Source of the DNA: Pedobacter sp. MC2016-05
GTDB taxonomy: Bacteria > Bacteroidota > Bacteroidia > Sphingobacteriales > Sphingobacteriaceae
Reading direction: 5' to 3'
Length of the DNA: 64,000 nucleotides
NCBI RefSeq assembly: GCF_026239735.1
Contig: NZ_JAPIVT010000001.1
Coordinates: 1-64,000, forward strand
The notes below the pieces were generated by a model. That model worked only from the letters and a program-made list of their open reading frames with translations, did no database searches and was not told where the DNA came from. Shown here in pieces: positions 37,393-45,042 of the stretch. The translations under genes and the position numbers were made by a program. How positions within the stretch are numbered: the first letter of the stretch is position 1; every line of letters starts with the position of its first letter.

Positions 37393-37740
37393 GCTCGACT
37401 GGGGATGTTAAAGTGTCAAATAATGTATTAAAACCTTGAATTTCTCTTTCCCCTCATCGGCGGCGGTCTCCTTCTTTGTTCTTTATAACAAAGAAGCAAA
37501 CAATCAAGGCTTGCACCTGATGTCAGCTATACTGGTTGAAATTTTATTGGGGCAAGGCAAATATTCCGAAGTAGGTTCGGAACAGAACGCGTTGCCATGT
37601 GCTTGGTAATTTAACGCAAGAGCACAAGTTTCAACGGTCTATCCTTCCATCATCTGCTATGCCGGAGAACAAGTTGGCTATAGCGATAAGCAGACATCAG
37701 ACATACCAATCCGTCATCGCGACCGTAGTGGAGAAATCTC
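37393..37740. repeat. Dispersed intergenic repeat block with hairpin
   Basis: The 551-bp gap 37262-37812 has no credible gene. It holds GGGGATGTTAAAG at 37401, a perfect 10-bp hairpin CTTCTTTGTT-(6)-AACAAAGAAG at 37471-37496, and CCGTCATCGCGACCGTAGTG at 37711 with GAGAAATCTC after it. The pieces recur in the other gaps near 36.5 and 40.0 kb, so this is probably a degraded family of short mobile or structural repeats. Confidence 0.5.
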
Positions 37741-37812
37741 GAAAACAAATCCTTCCTCCAAGAAATTCGTCCTCTCACCATTGATGTTTTGAATTTTCCG
37801 TAATCGGTGAAC

Positions 37813-38181
37813 TTACAATTGGTTGTTTAATAAATCCCTATGTTCCTCGCCCCAACTTTCCAGGGCTTTGATCACCGGTTTTAGCGCATAACCTATTGGA
37901 GTGAGTTCATACTCTACACGGGGCGGAACCTCGGCATAAATTGTTCTGCTGATGATCTTATGCTCCTCCAGCTTTCGAAGTTGTAAGGTTAACATCCGTT
38001 CTGTAATGTTAGGTAATTTTTTCCGGAGTTCGCCGAACCTCATTTTTCCACTCAATAACCAGGAGCAAATCACTAAAGTCCACTGGCCGCCGATTATATT
38101 CGAGGCGTAGGCTTCGGGACATTCGTCCGCCAGGGCAGTTTTATTGGCAAAGTTAGTTGATGTTTCTTTGATCTCACTCAT
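37813..38181 (-). CDS. HxlR family transcriptional regulator
   Basis: 122 aa. The DUF24/HxlR winged helix is complete: CPEAYASNIIGGQWTLVICS (with the redox-sensing Cys of many members), LLSGKMRFGELRKKLPNITE, RMLTLQLRKLEEHKIISRTI and a VEYELTPIGYALKPVI wing. It is divergent from a quinone reductase gene 94 bp away, the usual arrangement in which the HxlR protein represses the reductase until a reactive electrophile oxidises it. Confidence 0.92.
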   Translation of the reverse strand: MSEIKETSTNFANKTALADECPEAYASNIIGGQWTLVICSWLLSGKMRFGELRKKLPNITERMLTLQLRKLEEHKIISRTIYAEVPPRVEYELTPIGYALKPVIKALESWGEEHRDLLNNQL

Positions 38182-38201
38182 TACTTACATTTTATATAGT
38201 A

Positions 38202-38252
38202 CCTAACAATTGGCAGGCAATATACAAAACACTTGGTTAGGCAATAACTTTG
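38202..38252 (+). promoter_or_regulatory. Divergent operator/promoter of the HxlR-reductase pair
   Basis: CCTAAC at 38202-38207 and its complement GTTAGG at 38236-38241 form an inverted repeat in the gap. TAACTTTG at 38245-38252 fits TAnnTTTG for the reductase gene, with transcription near 38259. The repeat's right half lies just upstream of the box, as expected of a repressor site. Confidence 0.5.
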
Positions 38253-38275
38253 TAGCATCATAAAAAATAAAATAA

Positions 38276-38806
38276 ATGAAAACATTAATCATCGTCACTC
38301 ATCCCAATATCGCAGAATCCGTCATCAACAAAAGATGGATTGAGGAACTGTCTAAATTCCCTGAACGTTATACCATCCATCAGTTGCATCAGGCTTATCC
38401 AGATGGAAAATTAGATGTTTTAGCAGAGCAGCGCCTGATTGAACAGTATGATCAGATTGTATTTCAGTTCCCCTATTATTGGTTTAATAGCCCTGCATTG
38501 TTAAAGAAATGGCTCGATGAGGTGCTTACGCATGGCTGGGCCTACGGCAGCAAAAGTGGATACCGAATGAAAGGAAAAAAGATAGCATTGGCGATATCAT
38601 TAGGCGTGGAAGAAAGTGAGTTAAGTTCTTCTGGCATCTATAAATATCCACTAAGCGAACTGATCAGGCCCTTTGAACTCAGTTTTGAATATGTAAAAGC
38701 TAACTATCAGCCAGCTTTTGCTTTTTATGGAATGGAACATCAGGTTGATGAAAGCCATATCGCTAAAGGCGTAGCGTTGTACCTGGAATACCTAAAGTAT
38801 TTATAA
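38276..38806 (+). CDS. NAD(P)H-dependent quinone oxidoreductase
   Basis: 176 aa, flavodoxin-like fold (MdaB/NQO type). Motifs: KTLIIVTHPNIAESVINKRW phosphate loop, DQIVFQFPYYWFNSPALLKK flavin loop, and GKKIALAISLGVE. FMN/FAD-dependent two-electron reduction of quinones, probably induced by quinone or electrophile stress through the divergent HxlR regulator. Single gene, followed by a terminator at 38913. Confidence 0.9.
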   Translation: MKTLIIVTHPNIAESVINKRWIEELSKFPERYTIHQLHQAYPDGKLDVLAEQRLIEQYDQIVFQFPYYWFNSPALLKKWLDEVLTHGWAYGSKSGYRMKGKKIALAISLGVEESELSSSGIYKYPLSELIRPFELSFEYVKANYQPAFAFYGMEHQVDESHIAKGVALYLEYLKYL

Positions 38807-38912
38807 CTTATAAATTGATTGAACCCGCTAATTGCGCAGATCGACATATATAAAGGTAAATCGAGGATCACAAGCGAATATAACGGCTGAGGAGTTAGAC
38901 CCACTTAAACGC

Positions 38913-38948
38913 AAAGAACTCACCAATAATGATTGATGAGTTCTTTTA
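38913..38948 (+). terminator. Terminator after the reductase gene
   Basis: AAAGAACTCA (38913-38922) pairs with TGAGTTCTTT (38937-38946); an inner CAAT/ATTG adds four pairs around an AATG loop. The tail is TTTTAATT. Confidence 0.75.
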
Positions 38949-38994
38949 ATTAGCAGATCCCCAAGGCGGATCTCTTTGCTACCCGCAAATATTT

Positions 38995-39840
38995 TTACTG
39001 ATCAGCATTTGAACCGTGGTGCGCTGCAATGGATTGGCCTAAACTGCTTACCAGGTTTTCATCCAGGTGGTCCATCGTACGCCATTTTGTACCTTCGTGA
39101 CCTGGCTCTGCATAGATTACGCCGATTTTGTTTTCGCCTTGAAAAATGCGGTAGGTACCGTTCTCCTGTGGCGAGATGGTATAAATTCCTTGTCCAGCAG
39201 TGACCGTGAAATCTGCATGTTCTGCTGCTCCGCCCGGTTTGATATCCTCGTGCACAGCTTTATTTTCCTCCGCATGTTCGATCAACTGATGAATGGTGTG
39301 TCGTTCTTCTTTACGGTTTTCAATAGCCGTATCAGAAATCACACCAGATGGTGAAGTTTCCTGCCTTCTTGAAATCACGTTTCCACGATCGAAATGATGG
39401 TGAGCATAAAAATCTGAATGGTCAATCTCGTGAATTTCTTCTTCTATGCGTAACGCCGCCGGACTTCCAATTGCTGATCTGATTTGCATTTCCGTATCTC
39501 TGGTCACCTCACCTATAATGTAGCGTGGCATTGCATTGTACTGATCTTCATGCAAAACCGGGATCACTACCTCCTTTTTATCTTCCCCTAGGTTTGCGAA
39601 ACCAATAGGTATCAGAATGGCTTTATCTTCCGTTGCAGTGTGTTTATCATTGAGATCAACAATGATATAACGAACCGCATTTTGATCTGGATCAAAAAGC
39701 AAGTCCCGCACTTTTCCAACAGATGTTTGGCTTTCATCAACCACAGGCCAACCCGTAATATCTGCCTGTCCCTCGGTAATTACGTAATCCTCGTGGGATA
39801 ATTCTCTAAGGTTTAAATAAGTTATATTTCCTGAATTCAT
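38995..39840 (-). CDS. PRC-barrel domain protein
   Basis: 281 aa, cytoplasmic. Residues 25-110 are a PRC-barrel: DITGWPVVDESQTSVGKVRD, LLFDPDQNAVRYIIVDLND, and ILIPIGFANLG. The middle is His/Glu-rich (SDFYAHHHFDRGN; TIHQLIEHAEENKAVHEDIK). A C-terminal 60 residues (GIYTISPQENGTYRIFQGEN) form another small beta domain. Stress-related PRC proteins of this type are common in soil Bacteroidota; no partner is known. Confidence 0.85.
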   Translation of the reverse strand: MNSGNITYLNLRELSHEDYVITEGQADITGWPVVDESQTSVGKVRDLLFDPDQNAVRYIIVDLNDKHTATEDKAILIPIGFANLGEDKKEVVIPVLHEDQYNAMPRYIIGEVTRDTEMQIRSAIGSPAALRIEEEIHEIDHSDFYAHHHFDRGNVISRRQETSPSGVISDTAIENRKEERHTIHQLIEHAEENKAVHEDIKPGGAAEHADFTVTAGQGIYTISPQENGTYRIFQGENKIGVIYAEPGHEGTKWRTMDHLDENLVSSLGQSIAAHHGSNADQ

Positions 39841-39879
39841 GTCTAATAGTTAAAGGGATAAACAGTCATATCCATCTTT

Positions 39880-40257
39880 TAAACATCACCTCAGGTAAAT
39901 GGTTTTGTTTATTCAACCGATTTATCACCCCAGGGCAAGCGAGGGTATGCATCATTTCGCCAATCTTCTCAGCGACTCCCTCTACAAATCCGAAATTGCC
40001 AGCTTGCCTGGGGATCTTAAAGCAAGTGAGGCCAACATGAATTTTAATTAATTTTATAGGAGCTATATAGAACATTTAAGGTTTTTGGTTTGACCAATCC
40101 CGTAGTCTAAACACATTCATTATTGATAGTTACCGAAGCAGTTATGATATTCATCATTACATTAATCTTCTCAGCAATCCACTCAATAGAGGTGTCATCC
40201 TTCCATTGGCGTTTTTAAGTTCCCTTCTTTGCTTCAATCGATGAAAAATCGATTGAA
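39880..40257. repeat. Repeat-rich gap upstream of the micro-oxic locus
   Basis: 589 bp without a credible gene (39841-40429). It carries GGGGATCTTAAAGCAAGTGA at 40010-40029 (compare 36624 and 37401) and a perfect 10-bp hairpin TTCAATCGAT-(5)-ATCGATTGAA at 40233-40257. The 69-codon minus-strand ORF here spans the repeat and is not counted as a gene. Confidence 0.45.
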
Positions 40258-40341
40258 ACAATTTATTGAATAGATGCACCTGAGTCGAGGGAATATGATG
40301 CGTAACTGGTGAGGATAAAGTTTAACCTGTTCAGGATAGTT

Positions 40342-40410
40342 AAAATGACTTTTATCATTTTTTAAAGTAAGCCAGGTCTGAACAGGTATAGTGCTACTTT
40401 AATAGGTTTG
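40342..40410 (+). promoter_or_regulatory. CRP/FNR-like box and -7 element for the 40430 gene
   Basis: Palindrome ATGA-CTTTTA-TCAT at 40345-40358 (arms extend to AAAATGA/TCATTTT, 40342-40361), centred at 40351.5, and TAGGTTTG at 40403-40410, a TAnnTTTG box. Centre to box start is 51.5 bp, the same as at 44530 and 48932. Predicted start of transcription near 40417, site centre near -65. Confidence 0.7.
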
Positions 40411-40429
40411 TGGGATCAATAAACAACTT

Positions 40430-42211
40430 ATGTCACACACCTTTCACATCCCTGTTTTAGGCTTAGGCTATTCTATAGACACCCCTTTAAAAGTAGCCCG
40501 CTATGGGATTTCGTCCACATTATCAATCGTTGATGATGAATTAATTGAACGGATGAGGGCATACCACCTGAGCGAAAATGGACAGCATTATTCCCCTATA
40601 CCTAAAACAGAAGCTGATTATCGATCAAAACGGATTACTGCATATCTGAATTTTATAGATCAAAATATCAATAGTCAATTTGAGCAGTTAAAACAGTCCA
40701 GGTTTATTCCTGGAAGTGAAATTTGTAAATACTTCGAGCTTCTTCCGGAATCATCTCCGTTAAAACATGGCTATGAATTAATGATGGAGTATCCTGAAGG
40801 AGAAAGCAAACGTATTTTTCAGGATGTGTTGAGGAAAGCGATGAAAATAGGTGCTGCTGATGTTAATATTATGGCAAAGGTGGATAAAATGAATTTTGTT
40901 AATGCCACTTATACCGGTGATGAAAATACCGATGCGCTGGCTGCCTTTAGAGGTTTTGCAAACAGCACTTTAAATGCGGCCGTTATTCTCTCGGCAGGAA
41001 TGAACCCCAGGTTATATAGCTATATTGAACATTTTTCTGATTTCTTGCCAGATGACGATGCACACTTTAAAAAGAAGATTATTTTGAAGGTAAGCGATTT
41101 TAGATCTGCAGCTATACAAGCCAAATTTCTGGCAAAAAAAGGCGTTTGGGTTTCTGAATTTAGAATAGAATCTGGATTGAATTGTGGTGGCCATGCTTTT
41201 GCTACGGAAGGATATTTGTTAGGTCCGATTTTAGAGGAGTTTAAAACTAAAAGGACACAGTTGGTAGATGAATTATTTACCGCTTATCAAAGCGTGTTAT
41301 CGCTGAAGGGAATCAACCTTCATCAAAAACCCGATCAAAGCGTTAGCGTTCAAGGTGGAATTGGTACAGCAGAAGAGCAAAATTTTCTTTTAAACCATTA
41401 TCAGTTAAGCACAACCGGCTGGGGAAGTCCTTTTCTGCTTGTGCCGGAAGTTACCAATGTAGATCAACGGACTTTAGATTATTTAGCAGCAGCCAAGGAA
41501 GAAGATTTTTACCTTAGTAATTCTTCGCCACTTGGGGTACGGTTTAACAATTTCAAAAATTCAACTTCCGATGTGCAAAGAAGGGAGCGGATAGACAAAG
41601 GTAGGCCTGGGAGCGCTTGTACTAAAAAATACCTGTGCAATAATACCGAATTTACCATAGAACCGATTTGTACAGCTTCCAGGGAATATCAGCACTTAAA
41701 AATTAAACAGCTCCAATCTGCTGAATTATCACTAGCGGAATATGAGTCAGAATTAAATAAGGTAACAGAAAAAGTTTGTCTCTGTGAAGGTTTGTGCGCT
41801 TCAGCGTACCTTAAATGTGACATTATTAAACCTAAAGAAAGTAAGGCAGTTTCCATCTGCCCGGGCCCGAATTTGGCTTATTTTAACAATTCTTATACCC
41901 TCGGTGACATGGTAGGCCACATTTATGGAAAAACAAACCTGCTGGCCAATACCAATCGGCCACATGTTTTTATTAATGAGTTGAATTTGTACATCGATTA
42001 CTTGCAGGCAGAAATAAAAGACCAGCTTTTACACTTTAACGATAAAAAAAGAAAGCAACTCGCCAATTTTAAAAAACAGTTAAATGAAGGCATTACCTAT
42101 TATAAAAATCTTTTTGCTCAGGCACCTGATTTAAAATTACCCAACCTTTCAGCATGTTTTAACTTATTGGAAATATCCCAACTCAAACTTAATCAACTGA
42201 GCATAATCTAA
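40430..42211 (+). CDS. Conserved Cys-rich protein of the micro-oxic locus, function unknown
   Basis: 593 aa, no signal peptide. The N-terminus HTFHIPVLGLGYSIDTPLKV begins like a flavin-binding TIM barrel, and SVSVQGGIGTAEEQNFLLNH near 305 resembles the glycine-rich phosphate strand of glutamate-synthase or nitronate-monooxygenase folds; the fold is a guess from these motifs. A Cys-rich segment (CTKKYLCNN...CTASREY, then KVCLCEGLCASAYLKC, about 405-475) could hold a metal or Fe-S centre. It has its own CRP/FNR-like promoter and precedes the FixL-type kinase by 57 bp. Its link to low-oxygen life rests on this context. Confidence 0.75.
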   Translation: MSHTFHIPVLGLGYSIDTPLKVARYGISSTLSIVDDELIERMRAYHLSENGQHYSPIPKTEADYRSKRITAYLNFIDQNINSQFEQLKQSRFIPGSEICKYFELLPESSPLKHGYELMMEYPEGESKRIFQDVLRKAMKIGAADVNIMAKVDKMNFVNATYTGDENTDALAAFRGFANSTLNAAVILSAGMNPRLYSYIEHFSDFLPDDDAHFKKKIILKVSDFRSAAIQAKFLAKKGVWVSEFRIESGLNCGGHAFATEGYLLGPILEEFKTKRTQLVDELFTAYQSVLSLKGINLHQKPDQSVSVQGGIGTAEEQNFLLNHYQLSTTGWGSPFLLVPEVTNVDQRTLDYLAAAKEEDFYLSNSSPLGVRFNNFKNSTSDVQRRERIDKGRPGSACTKKYLCNNTEFTIEPICTASREYQHLKIKQLQSAELSLAEYESELNKVTEKVCLCEGLCASAYLKCDIIKPKESKAVSICPGPNLAYFNNSYTLGDMVGHIYGKTNLLANTNRPHVFINELNLYIDYLQAEIKDQLLHFNDKKRKQLANFKKQLNEGITYYKNLFAQAPDLKLPNLSACFNLLEISQLKLNQLSII

Positions 42212-42267
42212 TACATGCGCTGCTAAATTTTTATATTTACCTCCAATATACAGGCAGACTCAACTCC

Positions 42268-43458
42268 ATGGACAGATCAAAATTTTTAGATGCAATAATT
42301 GAAAACGCCATCGATGGAATCATCACGATAGATGATCGCGGAATCATTGAACACCTTAATCCGGCGGCACTAGCACTTTTTGGTTTTTCGAGAGCAGAAT
42401 TGGTGGGTAAAAATGTTTCAGTTTTAATGCCTCAGCCAGATAAAGCCAGGCATGATGGATATATTCAAAATTATCATGATACAGGTAAAAAACATATTAT
42501 CGGTATTGGCAGAGAAGTACATGGCCAGCGTAAAGATGGTTCGGTTTTTCCATTTCGTTTAGGTGTTAGTGAGGTGAAATTTAGCGACAGGAAAATTTAC
42601 ACAGGCTTTATTCATGATTTAAGTAAGGAAAAAGCCAATGAAGAACAGATTAAAACGTACACTGAAAAGTTAGAAGTTAAGATTAAAGAACGTACACAAG
42701 ACCTGGTTAAACTGGTATCAGAACTGGAGATGGCCAAAGAAAACATGAGGGCTTTATTTCAAAAAGAAAAAGAACTCAATCAGCTGAAAACCAGATTTGT
42801 TTCAATGGCTTCGCATGAATTCAGAACGCCATTAAGTGCCATTCAGCTGTCAGCTTCGCTCATTGATAAGTATACTGAAAAACAAGATACCGCAAATGTT
42901 GAAAAGCATACCTCGAAAATTAAAAATTCCATTAATAACTTAACCACCATCTTAAATGACTTTCTATCGCTCGAAAGATTAGAGGCAGGTAAGGTTGAAG
43001 CGAATCCCAACTGGTTTAATATCATCAGCTTTGCTGAAGAAATTACGGAAGAAATGCAAATGATGACCAAGCAAAACCAGCACATTATTTATGAGCATAC
43101 GGGAATCACGGCCAGTGTTTTTCTTGATCCTAATTTGCTGAGGAATTGTGTCATTAACTTAATTTCTAACGCCGTAAAATACTCTGGTGCAGATACATTA
43201 ATTCAATTTAATACCCGTTTAGTGGATGGCAAATTAATACTCGAAGTTAAAGATAACGGAATTGGTATTCCAGAGACCGATCAAAAGAGTTTGTTTGAAC
43301 CTTTTTTTAGAGCACACAATACCGGCGATATCCCAGGTACAGGCCTGGGCCTTAATATTGTTAATCGTTACGTTGGTTTAATGGGCGGCACCGTGAATTG
43401 CATTAGCGAGCAAAACATTGGCACTACCTTTACTTTAAGCTTTAACCAAACTGTTTAA
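42268..43458 (+). CDS. fixL: FixL-like haem-PAS oxygen-sensing histidine kinase
   Basis: 396 aa, no membrane segment. The PAS domain (1-125) has the FixL haem signature: KARHDGYIQNYHDTG with His62 in the proximal-ligand position, and HIIGIGREVHGQRKDG with Arg82, the counterpart of the oxygen-signal arginine of rhizobial FixL. A coiled coil joins it to a HisKA domain (SMASHEFRTPLS, His183) and HATPase_c (LRNCVINLISNAVKYS, DNGIGIP, GTGLGLNI). A soluble kinase that loses activity when oxygen binds haem is expected. The partner receiver-CRP regulator follows after 17 bp. Haem binding is inferred from residues. Confidence 0.85.
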   Translation: MDRSKFLDAIIENAIDGIITIDDRGIIEHLNPAALALFGFSRAELVGKNVSVLMPQPDKARHDGYIQNYHDTGKKHIIGIGREVHGQRKDGSVFPFRLGVSEVKFSDRKIYTGFIHDLSKEKANEEQIKTYTEKLEVKIKERTQDLVKLVSELEMAKENMRALFQKEKELNQLKTRFVSMASHEFRTPLSAIQLSASLIDKYTEKQDTANVEKHTSKIKNSINNLTTILNDFLSLERLEAGKVEANPNWFNIISFAEEITEEMQMMTKQNQHIIYEHTGITASVFLDPNLLRNCVINLISNAVKYSGADTLIQFNTRLVDGKLILEVKDNGIGIPETDQKSLFEPFFRAHNTGDIPGTGLGLNIVNRYVGLMGGTVNCISEQNIGTTFTLSFNQTV

Positions 43459-43475
43459 AATATTTTATTAGCAAA

Positions 43476-44507
43476 ATGAATAAAAAAGTACTGATCATAG
43501 AAGATAACGACGATATCCGCGAAGGAACAGCAGAAGTATTGGGGTTAGCAGGTTATCAGCCAATTACGGCAAAACATGGAAAAGTGGGTGTAGAAATGGC
43601 TTTACAGCATCATCCTGATATTATTTTATGTGATATTATGATGCCGGAACTAGATGGTTACGGGGTACTTTATCTTTTAAGCAAAAATCTAAAAACAGCT
43701 AATATTCCTTTCATCTTTATCACTGCGAAATCTGAAAGGGCAGATATGAGAAAGGGTATGGAAATGGGCGCAGATGATTATTTAACTAAACCGTTTGATG
43801 ATGTTGAACTGTTTAAAGCGATTGAAAGTCGATTTAAAAAGAAGCAACAATCGGGTACTTTTACTGGCGAGGCCGGAGATAATCAAGCCATTTTGGAGGA
43901 ACTAATAAAAAAGGGGAAATCAAAATTAGTGGCCAATAAACAAGTGATTTATGTAGAGGATGATGAACCCAGCCACCTATATTACGTTGTAAAAGGACAG
44001 ATCAAAACTTATAAAAGGTTTAAAGATGGAAGAGAACTATCTTCAGCACTTTATAACGATGGCGATTTCTTTGGCTATGAAGCCCTTTGCAATGGCGAAT
44101 TTTACGCCGATAATGCCGCAACATTAATTGATTCTGAAATCGTTCAAATCCCGAAGTTAGATTTTATGGAATATTTACTCCATCATCAGGCGGTATCGAA
44201 AATATTTATCGCTTTGTTATCTGGAAGTGTGCAGGATAAAGGCAAACAGATGCTTCAACTGGCTTATTCATCAGTTAGAAAACGAGTTGCTGATGCGCTG
44301 CTCCAGGTGGCGGATAAGTTTGCACAACCCATCAATGACGGTTGTACCATCAAAATATCAAGAGATGACTTAGCTGCTTTAGTGGGCACCGCCAGTGAAA
44401 CGGTGAGCAGAATGCTGGCTGATTTTAAAGATGAAAAATTGATTGATAAAACTGGTAATGCCATCAATATTTTATCAATGGAAAAACTTCGAAATATCAA
44501 ACACTAA
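43476..44507 (+). CDS. Receiver-CRP/FNR fusion regulator (FixJ-FixK in one protein)
   Basis: 343 aa. Residues 1-125 are a receiver (acidic ED near 9, Asp53 in LCDIMMPELD, Lys105 in LTKPFDD). Residues 145-245 are a cyclic-nucleotide-binding-type effector fold (LYYVVKGQIKTYKRFKDGRE, DGDFFGYEALCNGEF). Residues 265-340 form a Crp-type HTH (VRKRVADALLQVADKF, ISRDDLAALVGTASETVSRM). The four N-terminal Cys of FNR are absent, so control should come by phosphorylation from the adjacent kinase. In rhizobia this job needs two proteins, FixJ and FixK. It is the likely binder of the sites at 40345, 44530 and 48932. Confidence 0.9.
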   Translation: MNKKVLIIEDNDDIREGTAEVLGLAGYQPITAKHGKVGVEMALQHHPDIILCDIMMPELDGYGVLYLLSKNLKTANIPFIFITAKSERADMRKGMEMGADDYLTKPFDDVELFKAIESRFKKKQQSGTFTGEAGDNQAILEELIKKGKSKLVANKQVIYVEDDEPSHLYYVVKGQIKTYKRFKDGRELSSALYNDGDFFGYEALCNGEFYADNAATLIDSEIVQIPKLDFMEYLLHHQAVSKIFIALLSGSVQDKGKQMLQLAYSSVRKRVADALLQVADKFAQPINDGCTIKISRDDLAALVGTASETVSRMLADFKDEKLIDKTGNAINILSMEKLRNIKH

Positions 44508-44529
44508 TATTTCCTGCTGAAGGAGAAAT

Positions 44530-44595
44530 ATAATCAAAATCATTTTTTATCCTAAGCATCCTCACGCCCGGTTAACACGCTCCGCTATAGTTTTG
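44530..44595 (+). promoter_or_regulatory. CRP/FNR-like box and -7 element for the 44614 operon
   Basis: ATAATCAAAATCAT at 44530-44543, complement ATGATTTTGATTAT, centred at 44536.5, and TAGTTTTG at 44588-44595. The 51.5-bp spacing equals that at 40345 and 48932. Transcription would begin near 44602, 12 nt before the ATG at 44614. Confidence 0.6.
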
Positions 44596-44613
44596 TACAC
44601 ATAAAAATGAGGT

Positions 44614-45042
44614 ATGAAAGCTATAGCATATAATATAAAACCCGACGAAAAAGAATGGTTGGTACTCGCCAACTACAAAAAGCACGATATCACGATTATT
44701 GCCAACAGCTTAACGGCAGACACACTTGCTTTTGCCAATGGAAAGGAAGCGTTACTGGTATTTAACAATGATGCCTTAACTTCAGAAATGATAGCTGAGC
44801 TAAAATCGCTTGGGTTAAAATACATTGCCACTTCTTCTTTTGAAACTGATCATGTGGATTTACAGGCTGCGGGTATTGCCGGAATGAAAATAGCGAACGT
44901 TCCATGGAGTGAAAAAGCTCAAACACCTCGTATGAGGATGGAGCAGGTAATTAAAAACCTCGATCAATGGGCCGCCGGTAAATGCGTAGGTAAGGCTTGT
45001 TGTTGTCAAAATAATTGTGGTGTAGCTAAAGCATTAAAATAA
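44614..45042 (+). CDS. Truncated D-lactate-dehydrogenase-like protein with Cys tail
   Basis: 142 aa. The first 100 residues align with the catalytic domain of D-2-hydroxyacid dehydrogenases of LdhA type (MKAIAYNIKP..., NGKEALLVFNND, LKYIATSSF, DHVDLQAAGIAGMKIANVPW). The NAD-binding Rossmann domain is missing. The next stretch, RMEQVIKNLDQWAAGK, resembles the extreme C-terminus of the same enzymes, as if the middle had been cut out. It ends in a Cys-rich tail CVGKACCCQNNCG. It cannot be a normal dehydrogenase; a redox or metal role is conceivable. Its stop overlaps the hemN start (TAATG). Confidence 0.7.
   Translation: MKAIAYNIKPDEKEWLVLANYKKHDITIIANSLTADTLAFANGKEALLVFNNDALTSEMIAELKSLGLKYIATSSFETDHVDLQAAGIAGMKIANVPWSEKAQTPRMRMEQVIKNLDQWAAGKCVGKACCCQNNCGVAKALK

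Noticed and set aside
39866..40075. 69-codon minus-strand ORF before the micro-oxic locus
   Set aside because: It covers a dispersed repeat and has no family motif or credible start signal.
40325..40387. 10-bp inverted repeat ACCTGTTCAG / CTGAACAGGT around the 40345 site
   Set aside because: The 43-nt gap is too long for a normal operator or hairpin, so it was not called; the inner palindrome is the better site.
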